64,000 nucleotides of DNA, from the NCBI GenBank assembly GCA_949361645.1, contig OX442428.1, positions 4,874,461 to 4,938,460 of the forward strand. Reading direction: 5' to 3'. Positions 13,292-23,967 of the stretch are shown here, one piece after another; position 1 is the first letter of the stretch; every line of letters starts with the position of its first letter. Source of the DNA: Spongilla lacustris. Its lineage: Eukaryota; Porifera; Demospongiae; Spongillida; Spongillidae. The notes beneath the pieces were generated by a model. It was not told the origin of the DNA, searched no databases, and saw nothing but the letters and a program-made list of their open reading frames with translations. The translations under genes and the position numbers were made by a program.

Positions 13292-16200
13292 ATGGCGGGA
13301 CTACTTGGAGCTGTCGGCCCGTTCGAAAGAGACACCGATGACTGGACAGCGTATTGTGAGCGGTTGCAACAGTTCTTCGTGGCGAACGAGATAAAAGAGG
13401 ACGGAAAGAAGAGAGCAGTATTGCTGAGCGTTTGCGGCACTGCCTCTTACCAGCTCATACGAAGCCTCGTAGCCCCAAGCAAACCGACAGATAAGTCTGT
13501 GGATGAAATTATGAAGTTGGTTAAGGACCATTTGACTCCGCAGCCTTCCAGCATTGTGCAACGGTTTAAATTTAATTCTCGTTCTCAGCAGGATACAGAG
13601 ACCGTGTCTCAGTTTGTGGCGGAGTTGAAAAAGTTGTCAGAACACTGCGAATTCGGGGATAGTCTGGATAATATGCTGAGAGACCGGCTGGTATGTGGTC
13701 TTCGGGACGTGAAGGTGCAGCGCAGGCTGTTGGCAGAAGGTAAACTAACCTTTGCGAAAGCATTTGAGTTAGCGCAGGTAGCTGAGCTGACGGATAAGAA
13801 TGTGGCAGACCTTCAGCGTCCTCAGACACCAGAAGCGGTGCACGCGGTTAAGCGGTCTGGGTCGCCACCTCAGAATTTGTGTTACCGTTGTCGAGGTAGG
13901 CACAAGGCATCCGACTGTAAGTTTAAGGGCGTGGAGTGCTTCTGCTGTGGGGAAAAAGGACACCTTGCCCGGGCCTGTCGCAAAAAGGTATCAACGGGCA
14001 GCAGGCTCCCTAGGAGGGGTGAGGCTGCCCACCAATTGCAATCCAGTGACCTAGTGCAAGAAGAAGAGGATGTGCAGGGGCCAAAGCAGACATACAATTT
14101 GTTTAAGCTGGGAGCTCGAGAACCATTGACAGTAGTGGTGAGAGTGGATGATGCAACACTGGAAATGGAGGTAGATACAGGAGCTGCAGCATCTGTCATC
14201 AGTAAGGAGACATATGAGCGATTGTGGAGGTGCTCCACAAAGCCGACTCTGAAACCTAGTAACATGTTACTACGGACATACACAGGAGAAAGGTTAAAAA
14301 TATGTGGTGTGATTTCATTAGAGGTAAAATACAAGGACAGGAAGGCTAGGCTGGATTTGCTGGTGGTGGCAGGGGACGGGCCCTCTTTAATGGGAAGAGA
14401 TTGGCTGGGTGAGTTAATACCTGACCTTGCTATTTTACACTCGTCTGCAGATGACAACCTCCAGAGTCTACTGAGGAAATACTCAGAGTTGTTCAAAGAA
14501 GAACTGGGCCTAGTAAAAGGGTTAACAGTTAAATTGCAGGTGGATGTCAAGGCTCAACCTCAGTTTTACAAGCCAAGAACGGTTCCATATGCTCTGCGAT
14601 CAAGGGTGGAAGAAGAATTGGCTAGGCTGGAAAGAGAAGGCATATTGGAACCAGTGACACACTCTGAATGGGCAGCGCCTGTGGTCCCCATTGTTAAACA
14701 AGATGGCAGTGTAAGGTTGTGCGGGGATTACAAACTTACCATCAATCGGGCTGCAGTGGTGGAGAGGTATCCATTACCACGTATTGAAGACATGTTGTCA
14801 TGCCTTGCAAAAGGAAAAGTGTTTACTAAATTGGATTTGTCCCATGCATACATGCAGTTAGCTCTGGATCCAGAGTCCAAGAGGTATGTTACTATCTCCA
14901 CACAGAAGGGGCTCTTCCAGTACACAAGGCTTCCGTTCGGAATATCATCGGCACCAGCTATATTCCAAAGGACTATGGAGCGGGTTCTTCATGGTATTCC
15001 CAATACAATTGCATATATTGATGACATTTTGGTCACTGGTGCATCAGACAAGGAACATTTGGAAACGTTGGAGAAAGTGTTGTCCAAGTTAGAAGAGTCA
15101 GGGATGAGGTTAAAGAGGTCGAAGTGTGTGTTTATGGTGCCTTCAGTCGAATATTTAGGGCATCATATTTCAGCTGAAGGTATACGGCCTACAGAAGATA
15201 AGAAGAAGGCTATTTTGGAGGCACCAGCTCCACAGAATGTCTCTCAGTTGAGGTCCTTCCTGGGACTGATCAATTTCTATGGGAAATTTCTGCGGAATTT
15301 AGCAGACACCTTAGCACCCCTTTATAAGCTACTGCAGAAGAAAGAGAAATGGCAGTGGGGTCCTTCGCAAGAAAGGGCTTTTAAGGAGGCTAAAGCTCAG
15401 CTCACTTCACCGTGTTTGTTGGCACACTTTGACCCTGGGGAAAAGCTTATTTTGTCGTGTGATGCTTCCCCTTATGGTATAGGAGCTGTATTGTCACATC
15501 AATTTGAGGATGGGGTGGAAAAACCTATTGCATATGCCTCTTGTTCATTGGCTCCAGCAGAGAAGAAATACTCTCACATTGAGAAAGAAGGTCTGGCAGT
15601 CATTTACGGGGTAAAACGGTTTCACCAATACTTGTGGGGTAGGCCATTTACGGTGTATTCAGACCACAAACCTCTGCAATATTTATTTTCTGAGTCCCGT
15701 CCAGTTCCAGTAATGGCATCTGGGAGAATTATGAGATGGGCATTAACTTTGAGTGCATATGAGTATCGGATTGTGTATAGATCTGCAGGGAAGCAGGGCA
15801 ATGCTGATGGACTCAGTCGACTTCCGGTGGAAGAAGCACCCGAGGTAGTGCCCCTGCCAGGAGACTTGGTCCTGATGATGGAGGCACTGGCAGACACAGA
15901 CTCACCAGTGACTGTAACCACCATCAAAAGTGCAACTGCGAGAGACAATGTACTGTCCAAGGTTCGTGAATTGATTATTAAGGGGTGGCCAGCAGGCAAA
16001 GTTTTGGGACAGGAGTTTGAGCAGTACAGTAGGAAAGCCATGGAATTGAGTGTACAGGATGGATGTGTACTATGGGGAAGTCGTGTGGTGATTCCTCTAG
16101 CTCTGAGGCCTGCAGTGATCCAGATGCTTCACGAAGGTCATCCCGGCACTTCAAGGATGAAGGCTTTAGCAAGGGGCGTGGTTTGGTGGCCTGGGATGGA

Positions 16201-17314
16201 TGTGGAGCTAGAGTCAAAAGTGAAGACATGTGGAGCCTGTCAAGCAAACCGGAAGTCACCACCACAGGCACCTTTACATCCGTGGGAGTGGCCATCAAAG
16301 CCATGGTCACGTCTCCACATAGACTTTGCAGGTCCATTCCTTGGAAGAATATTCCTCATTGTGGTTGATGCCCATTCCAAGTGGTTGGAGGTCACCCCAG
16401 TTTCGTCCACTTCTTCTCAGCAGGTGGTTCGAGTATTAAGAAACTTATTCTCAACTCATGGACTTCCAGATGTGATTGTGTCTGACAATGGCACTGCCTT
16501 TACTAGTGTTGAGTTTGAAACCTTTATGAAACGCAATGGCATTAGACATGTCCGCTGTGCACCTTACCATCCATCAAGCAATGGACTGGCTGAAAGGGCT
16601 GTTCAAACCTTCAAAGAAGCCATGAAAAAGACAAAGGGTGACATTGATGTTCGCATTGCAAGATTTCTCTTCCAATACAGAATTACACCACATGCAACTA
16701 CAGGCCAGTCTCCGGCATTCTTACTGTTGAGACGTCAACCTAGATCAGCTTTGGATCTAATGGTTCCAGATGTAGGTTCCAGAGTTCAGAAAAGTCAAGA
16801 GCGCCAGAAAGTAAATCATGATCAAGGGGTTAAGGTGCGCCTGTTTAGTGTGGGAGATGCAGTTTTCGTGAAAAACTTCAGTGGATCTCCCAAGTGGATT
16901 CCTGGAAGGGTGATAGCAAACAGAGGTCCTTTGTCACTGGTAATTCAGCTAGACAATGGGTCAAAGGTGAACAGACATGTAGATCATGTAAGGGTTCGAG
17001 AACAAGAGGGAGACAATGCAGGAGAAGAGGACGATGCAGATGGTGACATTCTACCACCCCCTGAGTCAGCAGAACCAGACCCTGAGGTTCCAGCAGATAG
17101 GCAGGAGCTACGACCACAACCACCAGTAATGGAGGAAGTACCAATTCCAACAGCAGGAGGAGCTGCACCGGCTCTACGTCGATCAACACGTACACATCAT
17201 CCTCCTGAGCGTTATGGTTGGAATCTAAGAAGGGAGGAGTGTAGTAACTGGTTAATAATAGAACATGCAACTGGCCATGGAGCATGCGCAGTGACGAGTT
17301 TGGGTAATACTTAA
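13292..17314 (+). CDS. gag-pol polyprotein of Ty3/gypsy element 1 (1340 aa)
   Basis: A single uninterrupted frame encoding structural and enzymatic parts of an LTR retrotransposon. The ATG at 13292 is chosen because it is the first one downstream of the LTR and primer site. The frame itself is open further upstream into the LTR. Order seen: gag region (about 1-190), two zinc knuckles (about 197-232), aspartic protease D295-TGA, reverse transcriptase with YIDD at 575-578, RNase H with LSCDAS (D724), integrase zinc region starting at H947, and integrase core D1011, D1065, E1101 with 35 residues between the last two. No envelope frame follows. The stop lies inside the 3' LTR, so the C-terminus is partly LTR-encoded. 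All catalytic signatures look intact. Confidence 0.93.
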   Translation: MAGLLGAVGPFERDTDDWTAYCERLQQFFVANEIKEDGKKRAVLLSVCGTASYQLIRSLVAPSKPTDKSVDEIMKLVKDHLTPQPSSIVQRFKFNSRSQQDTETVSQFVAELKKLSEHCEFGDSLDNMLRDRLVCGLRDVKVQRRLLAEGKLTFAKAFELAQVAELTDKNVADLQRPQTPEAVHAVKRSGSPPQNLCYRCRGRHKASDCKFKGVECFCCGEKGHLARACRKKVSTGSRLPRRGEAAHQLQSSDLVQEEEDVQGPKQTYNLFKLGAREPLTVVVRVDDATLEMEVDTGAAASVISKETYERLWRCSTKPTLKPSNMLLRTYTGERLKICGVISLEVKYKDRKARLDLLVVAGDGPSLMGRDWLGELIPDLAILHSSADDNLQSLLRKYSELFKEELGLVKGLTVKLQVDVKAQPQFYKPRTVPYALRSRVEEELARLEREGILEPVTHSEWAAPVVPIVKQDGSVRLCGDYKLTINRAAVVERYPLPRIEDMLSCLAKGKVFTKLDLSHAYMQLALDPESKRYVTISTQKGLFQYTRLPFGISSAPAIFQRTMERVLHGIPNTIAYIDDILVTGASDKEHLETLEKVLSKLEESGMRLKRSKCVFMVPSVEYLGHHISAEGIRPTEDKKKAILEAPAPQNVSQLRSFLGLINFYGKFLRNLADTLAPLYKLLQKKEKWQWGPSQERAFKEAKAQLTSPCLLAHFDPGEKLILSCDASPYGIGAVLSHQFEDGVEKPIAYASCSLAPAEKKYSHIEKEGLAVIYGVKRFHQYLWGRPFTVYSDHKPLQYLFSESRPVPVMASGRIMRWALTLSAYEYRIVYRSAGKQGNADGLSRLPVEEAPEVVPLPGDLVLMMEALADTDSPVTVTTIKSATARDNVLSKVRELIIKGWPAGKVLGQEFEQYSRKAMELSVQDGCVLWGSRVVIPLALRPAVIQMLHEGHPGTSRMKALARGVVWWPGMDVELESKVKTCGACQANRKSPPQAPLHPWEWPSKPWSRLHIDFAGPFLGRIFLIVVDAHSKWLEVTPVSSTSSQQVVRVLRNLFSTHGLPDVIVSDNGTAFTSVEFETFMKRNGIRHVRCAPYHPSSNGLAERAVQTFKEAMKKTKGDIDVRIARFLFQYRITPHATTGQSPAFLLLRRQPRSALDLMVPDVGSRVQKSQERQKVNHDQGVKVRLFSVGDAVFVKNFSGSPKWIPGRVIANRGPLSLVIQLDNGSKVNRHVDHVRVREQEGDNAGEEDDADGDILPPPESAEPDPEVPADRQELRPQPPVMEEVPIPTAGGAAPALRRSTRTHHPPERYGWNLRREECSNWLIIEHATGHGACAVTSLGNT

Positions 17315-17493
17315 GGTCTACCATTAAAGGAAGAGTCAGTCGAGACTGGAGATACCTGGCATTAGAACGGCAGATGGTCTGAGTGTGTATGGACCTTGTA
17401 TCCGTGTGTTATATGTGTTTGTTGCTGCTGCAGTGATTATTGTGTGTGCCAATACACTTGTCAGTTGTCATTGGTCAGCGGCTAGGTACTACA
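17240..17493 (+). repeat. 3' LTR of gypsy element 1
   Basis: 254 bp, TGTAGTAACTGG to GGTACTACA, followed by the CATAC target copy. The gag-pol stop codon (17312-17314) lies within it. Confidence 0.93.
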
Positions 17494-18071
17494 CATACGC
17501 ATGAGGTTTTTCTGAGTATGCTATAGCACCCGGCATATTGCAAACAATGACGATAACATATGGCTTTAAACATAATTTTAATTCATCCTAAAAGTGCAGT
17601 TTCTAAAAACATTCTGCTGCAGCTTAAGGAGTTGCGTGATGACATCATGGGCTATCCAGAGCATGAATATTACAATTGCAAACTCTTCAAGTTACAAATT
17701 ACACATTAAAACTCTAAACAACAAAAATGTACAGTCATTGGTATGCGTACATACATGCAGATTGGTAAAGCCAAAGCTCAAGTGGGTCATATGTGATGTC
17801 TCTGTCATGCAGGTTTGGGTTGTGCATGAAACACCTTGTGAACGAATAGTAGGCCATAGATCAAGGGACATAGTCATGGTTCTAAATTAAAGTGGGAGGA
17901 GTCAAAGTCATACCTCTTGCTGATACATGTACATGTATATGTCAAGTGGCTGTTGCATGAAACACCATGTGATGGACATTTTATATTGTGCCTGAAACAC
18001 CATGTTATCAATTTGGAATACATTTTTGCTATATTAAACGGGTAATCCATTGGAATATCAACCGGATTTAA

Positions 18072-18762
18072 TCCCCGGACACCTGATGTAGCGTTACCAA
18101 TACAAATGTTGCGGTACCGCGACACATTTGTAACTTCAATAGTAGCTTTTTGCGCCATTGATAATCAAATTTGAGTGGCTAATGAGACTATACTGAGTTC
18201 TTGTCTGTAAAACATACATGCACTTTCACCAAAGAGCACACCCGGTAATCGCAAAACTATTACTCTGCAACGATACCGTATTGCTGTTTTGGCACTACCG
18301 CGTAAACGGTAGCTGTACCGCTACTTTTGCCTATATTTGCGGTTTGTATTCTATTTATCTGTTTTGTCATAGATTAATAATAAGAATAATTATTAATCTA
18401 TGGTGGTTTTGTCAAGATGGCGTCTTGCAGCACAGTACGAATAGGGCAGAGTACTTGCACGGTTGGGGAAACGGTCCGGACAGTGGGATCCAAGGTCTTC
18501 AAACGAAACATTTTAGAACCTGTTTTTGGTGCTGAATTGAAGACGGTCCTTATTGAATTAATTTAATGATTGCGAATGACGTAATATTTATTAACGGACC
18601 AACACTCGACGTTCGAAATGATCAACGGTTCGAAGTTAGCTTTTGCTGACAACAGGATTTGCGTCCTCTTTGCGTACGATGTACAGATATACATGTATAC
18701 TGGCTCTAGGAAAAGTCGCGGTAGTGAGATTATTCGTCGGCATTTCATCAGGTGTCCGGGGA
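18072..18762. mobile_element. 691-bp TTAA-flanked MITE (TCCCCGGACACCTGATG ends)
   Basis: The left end TCCCCGGACACCTGATG and the right end CATCAGGTGTCCGGGGA are perfectly inverse over 15 or more bases apart from local differences further in. TTAA lies outside both ends (18068-18071, 18763-18766). The left palindrome arm has AAATCCGG next to CCCCT without this segment, so it is a genuine insertion. The interior contains a 14-bp perfect hairpin (18368-18402) and no credible gene. Confidence 0.85.
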
Positions 18763-18876
18763 TTAAGGGGTTGAACTACATACACTTTAGTAATCTTCAA
18801 TGAATAAATTTAAGTCAGTGATTATGATTAGTTTTATAACTACTTGAATGTGCGGCTAACTTCAACGGGATTCGAT

Positions 18877-19045
18877 CGATGGACCCATTATATCGATCGA
18901 TGGACCCTTCATATCGATCGATGGACACTTCATATCGATCGATGGACCCTTCATATCGATCGATGGGCCCTTCATATCGATCGATGGACCCTTCATATCG
19001 ATCGATGAACCCTTCATATCGATCGATGGACCCTTCATATCGATT
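18877..19045 (-). repeat. ATCGATCGATGGACCC minisatellite (inverted copy)
   Basis: About eight 21-bp units of ATCGATCGATGGACCCTTCAT. It is the reverse complement of the array at 6633-6795 and lies at the equivalent point of the other palindrome arm. Confidence 0.9.
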
Positions 19046-19272
19046 TGAAATAAAGCAGAATGGTGATATATCGATAATTAAAATAAACTAATTAGAGCAG
19101 AAACCATCAATTCGATAAGCAAGGTCCGTCGATGCGATTGTAATAACCTGTCGCTACGATTGCTGAAATGTGTATGCACATGTGCAACATCGTACCGATA
19201 AAAAAAGATCAATTTTGTCCCATACGGCGCTTCATACCGGGCCACCGTATATCCCCTTGCGTTTGGCCAAGT

Positions 19273-19376
19273 CAGGCGCGGATCCAGGATTTAGGTGCGG
19301 GGGGAAAGTGATGGCGTGCGGGACACGCTACCCCAGCAGGCGGGGTCTGGGGCTCCGCCCTAGCCGCTTTGCACTT
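19273..19376 (+). mobile_element. fragment of a hAT-like repeat (CAGGCGCGGATCCAGG end)
   Basis: It starts CAGGCGCGGATCCAGGATT and contains GGGGTCTGGGGCTCCGCCCTAG then CCGCTTTGCACTTTT. The same arrangement occurs at 56062 onward (CAGCGGCGGATCCAGGATT ... CCGCTTTTTCACTTTTG). CAG-G/C starts are typical of hAT termini. The fragment is cut by the TTAA element at 19381. Confidence 0.55.
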
Positions 19377-19460
19377 TTAATCATAGATTGACGGATCGTG
19401 ACTTAAGTCATTAATTAGTGACTTAAGTCACTGAACTTTTGGAACGATAAAACACTCGAG

Positions 19461-20027
19461 TTGGTGACGCCAGTGCGTTTTTTTTTTAAATTGTGCACGT
19501 ACTGTGTGGCATGCAGCTTTAAACTGTTCAAAAAAGGTTGTATTTTAAGCCAGAGGAGCGTAGCAAATAGGGCAGCTTGTATCGCTGTTTGGCGGCAAAC
19601 ATTACAAAATACGCCCCTTTTTTGTGTTCAAACCGCGATGCCTTTCCTTGTTGGCGATCGTGTTACATGCAATGGAGCTAAGGTATTAGGCAACAAACAT
19701 GCAAAGCAGAGGTACGGAAGGCTTTTTAACGAAACAAAACTCCTTGGGGGGAGAATTAACGGTAAAGGGCGTAGTGTAAAATGCATCATCTATTTTTATG
19801 AAGTCGCTACTTTGAAGGCGTTTTCCGCACGCAGCATTAGGCGGCACAGCACTGCAACAGGCGGCAATGCTGAAGCATCCATTCCCACAGCCATTTCCAT
19901 AGCAAATAGTTCCCCAAACCCGGCGATTGAAGAACCACATGAGCAAGAAAGCGATGACGTCGGTGATGGCAGTATAGTTTATCTTGTCATGGCGTACAAT
20001 GGAAGGCCAAGTAGATGGCATTGTTGA
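19461..20027 (+). CDS. hypothetical protein within the TTAA element (188 aa)
   Basis: Open frame of 188 codons inside the transposon, not recognised. It has a Cys-rich N-terminal stretch, a central segment starting FLVGDRVTCNGAK with basic residues (NGKGRSVK), and an acidic C-terminal stretch (EEPHEQESDDVGDG). A translation start further in (MPFLVGDRV, ATG at 19638) may be more natural. Its place near the left end suggests an N-terminal transposase fragment. It may equally be a fortuitous frame. Confidence 0.35.
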   Translation: MVTPVRFFFKLCTYCVACSFKLFKKGCILSQRSVANRAACIAVWRQTLQNTPLFCVQTAMPFLVGDRVTCNGAKVLGNKHAKQRYGRLFNETKLLGGRINGKGRSVKCIIYFYEVATLKAFSARSIRRHSTATGGNAEASIPTAISIANSSPNPAIEEPHEQESDDVGDGSIVYLVMAYNGRPSRWHC

Positions 20028-20314
20028 AGGCTGGAGATCCTCACCTCAGTTTGATACACACATTTTGTGGGGTAATGATGTAGAAGAGGTACACAGGACT
20101 ACTGGAAATTGTCTTTTCATTACAAATGCATGCTGCCAGATGTGATTTCAATACCGATTGCCTGTAGGATGCCCTAAGGCCACTGAATACTTATATTGGT
20201 TTGATCATGAGAGCTGCAAATAAGTATCATATTTTGGACGACGCGTACTCTCTGTTCAATGGTTTCACCCAGGCACAGAAGCAGTTGCTGTAGCTTTACT
20301 TATATACATGCAAG

Positions 20315-21397
20315 CAGGGCTGCCGCGATATGCGATATATCGCGATATATTTTTTATATATCGCGATATGCGATATATCGCGATATTTTTTTGGTCATAT
20401 CGCGATACAAACGCACATGGATATACGGAGATAGACGGAAGAATAGACGGAGAAAGACGGAAATATACGAAAAGTCATTCAGCAGATGCAACCACGCATG
20501 CACATACATTTGAATTTAGCTGCGGTGCTGCGTACATATATTATCCGCCCCCATTGAAATTCAGCCCGCCGTGTAAGTATTTAAACGTGTAACCGCGAAC
20601 GCTTATAATAAGTCCTCTTTTTCATCATATTATACTGACATGTGTTATTTCCTGAAATATTGTCACGGAAGAGTTCACGATTATGGAGATAACATCGAGT
20701 CTTTTTTTTCGATGAGGAAGATGAATGGGCCATAAAATCATTTTGTGATCGGAAAGCATATAATTAATGTTCAATCACGCAGTGATTTAATATTCTTTTT
20801 CTGCATGTAATATCGTGTGGCTTTTGTGCCACAAAAATGCATTTATCCAGCCGGTTGAGTGACTTCATGCATGATTTCTTTTCTGGTGTATAACTCCATC
20901 ATGCCGTCATGGAGCAAGCCCTTTCTAAAGGTATAGTCGAGGTTAAGATATAGCTATATACTTCCTTATATCATTTTGGCAAGACTCTATTCATGTATAC
21001 CGCGGTATATGTATACCAATTGGTACAGTGTCTCTTCCCCCCCTCCCCTCTCCCCCCTCCCCCCCTCCCCCCTCCCCCCCTCCCCCCTCCCCCCTCCCCC
21101 CTCCCCCTCCCCCCCTCCCCCCCTCTCCCCTCCCCCCTCCCCCCCTTAATTCCTTCCCCACCCCCCACCCCCAGGCCGAGCTCCCCCTCCCGTGCCATAT
21201 AGCATTTTATGTGCTTGTTCTTGTGTCGCCACCATAACAACGCAGCCTCAACTTGCATGAAAATGGTGTGGTTATTGATAAATAATTGCTCGATGAATAT
21301 ACTTAATATCGCGATACTATATCGTGATATTTTACTCATATCGCGATATATCGCGATATAGGCGATATCGGCTAAAGACCATATCGCGGCAGCACTG
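20315..21397. mobile_element. 1083-bp hAT-like non-autonomous element with 8-bp target duplication
   Basis: The left end CAGGGCTGCCGCG and the right end CGCGGCAGCACTG are inverse with one mismatch. Perfect 8-bp copies of CATGCAAG flank it (20307-20314, 21398-21405). CAG-start ends plus an 8-bp duplication are diagnostic of hAT transposons. The sub-terminal regions are packed with ATATCGCGATAT-type palindromes on both sides (20328-20407, 21308-21387). The interior has a pyrimidine tract (21035-21175) and no transposase. Confidence 0.88.
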
Positions 21398-21516
21398 CAT
21401 GCAAGTACCAATAAACGTAAACCTATACTCATGCACGCTCAGCAACAGGATTAACATGAAACATTTCCACACAACATTGCCCCATTGTGCCTGCATCCAT
21501 TGTATGACAAAAACTC

Positions 21517-21649
21517 TGCTACTTGTGTAGCTACCAATGCTAGTAGTGCTTGCAGTGTATGCAAAAGCCTGTGCAAGAACCATTGTACTGTGTGCTCTGA
21601 AATGGAAAATGACAACATTGTTGCCTTATGTGGGCTGAAGTCTAAGTAA
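21517..21649 (+). pseudogene. possible transposase C-terminal cysteine-rich remnant
   Basis: A frame ending at a TAA at about 21647 reads ACSVCKSLCKNHCTVCSEM near its middle: C-x2-C-x3-C-x3-H-C-x2-C. piggyBac transposases end with a cysteine-rich zinc-binding domain, and this lies near the right end of a TTAA element. The match is by pattern only; spacing differs from textbook examples. Confidence 0.35.
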
Positions 21650-22089
21650 GGAAGTGCCTGTATAGTAAAGCACATATATAATCAGTGATATACGATGCCT
21701 TTGTACACGCAAGCATGCATATACATGTACTCCCGAAGTGATCATGTGTAGCCTAAATGAAATTCATTTATGTGAACCTGCTGTTATCTGTATTAACAAT
21801 CAACCACATGTAAAGAATTTGTTTGAATAGCTGGGTATAAATCTCATTTCACCGCGTATCCCAGGGTAGTGACTTAAGTCACTCCCGTTTCAGTCAATCT
21901 ATGATTAAAGTCACAAAACATAGCATAATTGCGTAGAACATGCTCATAACTTGCTTCCCAGACTATCCTGTAGTCTTGCACGCCACGTTATTGAACCGAT
22001 ATACGGTATATCCGCTCAACGATCCATAGTTTAATATTCCGATCGCGGAATATTTTTAAAACTACATCATGTGAGCCGTTAACACAGGA

Positions 22090-22400
22090 AAACCGTTTAC
22101 ATTTCCTGAATTGGGAAAATGCTTGGGAATTCATCGTTTCCCAAGCACCAAATTCCCAAGATCCGGAACATCGAACACTTCCCTAGATTGGGAAAAATGT
22201 AGATTCCCAACGTACGGAAAAAAAAATTCCCAACCTCCGGAACATCAAACACTTCCCTAGATTGGGAAACCAAGATACCCAACATCGGGAATTGTAAACA
22301 TTCCCAACCTCCGGAACATCGAACACTTCCCTAGATTGGGAATCCAAGAAAGCCAACGTTGGGATTGTAAATAAATGTAAATCCCAACATCGAACTGTAA
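22090..22400. repeat. left subterminal repeat array (TTCCCTAGATTGGGAA)
   Basis: Repeated units such as ACATCGAACACTTCCCTAGA then TTGGGAA, and CCCAACCTCCGGAACATC. Each unit combines a TTCCC half-site with a GGGAA half-site, giving short hairpin-like dyads. It mirrors the array at 30740-31130. Confidence 0.8.
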
Positions 22401-23799
22401 ACACAATTTAGGAGACACAAACAAACAAAATCATAGGAATAAACGGCACACCATAGGTCCATAACATAGCAGTAAACTAAAACAAGTTGGCTGAATGGAA
22501 CATGATCAGTAACCTCAACATGAGACAGAGTAATGTCACTCAACTTCAGGTTACTCAGGTGACTGTAGCAATGCTCTGGATAATGGCATGAGGGCATTAA
22601 AGTGCACAGTGTAGATGTAACCTGTGAACTTGTTACCTCCTTAGAAGTCAATGCTAATGACAGAAAAATATTATACTATGCATTATTGCTCAGTACAACA
22701 AACCTGTTCATCTGATTCAACATGATATACATCTAAAAAGGAAAATATACTATAAAATGCACCATATTGATTGCACAAAGTACAACAAACTTTGCATATG
22801 AAGTTCTTTTGACTGAACATGATGTATGTGCACACAAATAGGGGAAAACATTATAAAACACATTATTACAGCACCACTGCATGTAGCAAACCTTCTGCTG
22901 TGGTGTCTTCATGTGAAGGAACTGTTTATTTAATAAAACAAAATTCAGTTCATGGCATATTTATTGATAATAAAATTTCTTGTGATGATTAACCTATGTG
23001 TGGAGGAGATTTTTTAGATGTTGTAGAATTCTCGGCCTGCAAATGCATAAGTGGAATATCTGTTACGGGACACGATTTTTAATATATCCGGAGTTCCTAA
23101 ATAATAACAATAAGCTGCAATACTAATGACATTGCTGCTATTGGCATTGGTTTTGGCTGCCATTATTGCCATTATGGAACAATTGACAACTGATCCTTTT
23201 TCATTTATGAAGCATACGTATTTGAGTGTTCTGCACAATGCATTCCCCTCACCGATAATAATTCCCATTTATACTCTGCATGTGAATAACTTAGTGGCAG
23301 CCACCAAAACATTGCTTGCAATTTTTATGGTGCTAATCTTAAGGCAGCTGCACATGAGCTATGTAAGCTATGTAAGCTTCTAATGAGCTATTCCTACCTT
23401 GATGTAAATAAATATCAAATATTCAACATCACATTTAACTAAACTACTACACTACACGGCATAATAGATGTTGTTTCTTATTAGTGCAGAGAAACAGAAT
23501 TTGTTTTAGATCACCCAAGTCTACAACAATTGCAAGCAATGCCTTCAGTTTATACACTGTTTTGAATGTAACAAATGTACCTTGAAATTCTGCTGGGATT
23601 GTTTTTGAGTGCTTATTCTTCTAATTGGGGAAGAGATACTAACAGCCAGTAGCACTGTTTTGACAGTTGCTGGATATTGCCAGTTTTAGTTTTAACTGGT
23701 CCCCTACAGTTTATCGTCCACATGATTGAAAATGTTCGATTGAGCCACAATTTGATAACATAACAGCTGCCTTGTTCTGTGAAAAATATTGCATCCATG
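22401..23799. other. internal part of the CACAGG element, no gene recognised
   Basis: AT-rich DNA with chance frames up to about 100 codons. No recognisable transposase motif. It ends at the 5' LTR of gypsy element 2. Confidence 0.5.
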
Positions 23800-23944
23800 T
23801 GTAATGAACTGGTGTAATGAACTGACTGTAATTGCTAACTAGCGAATGATTAACCGGACAGATCGGGAGTATTTATTGTGATGCATTGCTGTTTAGAGTT
23901 AGTCTTCTTACTGTGCAAAACCTGATCAATGTAATATTATTATA
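23800..23944 (+). repeat. 5' LTR of gypsy element 2
   Basis: 145 bp, unusually short for a gypsy LTR. It contains an internal near-duplicate TGTAATGAACTG/GTGTAATGAACTG at its start. It ends in TATA rather than the usual CA. Confidence 0.92.
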
Positions 23945-23967
23945 TTGGTGTCAGAAGTGGGATAGGG

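Larger units (their letters stand above)
13007..17493 (+). mobile_element. complete Ty3/gypsy-type LTR retrotransposon (element 1)
   Basis: LTRs of 258 bp (13007-13264) and 254 bp (17240-17493) both start TGTAGTAACTGG. They end TACTATA and TACTACA. A perfect 5-bp target duplication CATAC flanks the element (13002-13006, 17494-17498). A TGG-initiated stretch at 13269 is a likely primer-binding site. A purine tract at about 17227-17239 precedes the 3' LTR. One long gag-pol frame fills the interior. The left palindrome arm shows the site without the element. The LTRs differ by a few substitutions and a 4-base length difference, so the insertion is not brand new. Confidence 0.95.
12561..19105 (-). 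repeat. right arm of the large palindrome, interrupted by a gypsy element and a TTAA MITE
   Basis: This is the inverted match to 6571-9070. The inner edge CTAATATTGCACAAACTAGT is at 12561 and the outer edge AATAAACTA...AGAAACC is near 19087-19105. After removing the retrotransposon with its target copy (13007-17498) and the MITE with one TTAA (18072-18766), the arm is about 1.36 kb, close to the left arm core. The minisatellite at 18877-19045 is the inverted counterpart of 6633-6795. Confidence 0.85.
19381..21904 (+). mobile_element. TTAA-flanked transposon with TCATAGATTGAC ends, carrying a nested hAT-like element
   Basis: The two ends TCATAGATTGAC and GTCAATCTATGA are perfectly inverse over 12 bases. 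TTAA flanks both (19377-19380, 21905-21908). Just inside both ends is the palindrome GTGACTTAAGTCAC or close variants. Without the nested element (20315-21397 plus its 8-bp copy) it is about 1.43 kb. It carries a 188-codon frame (19461-20027) and, near its right end, a cysteine/histidine cluster. No complete DDE catalytic domain was seen, so it is likely deleted and non-autonomous. piggyBac and Kolobok both use TTAA; which one applies is undecided. Confidence 0.8.

Noticed and set aside
20971..21432. 153-codon minus-strand frame rich in Gly/Arg/Glu
   Set aside because: Translation of the CCCCTCC tract inside the hAT-like element.
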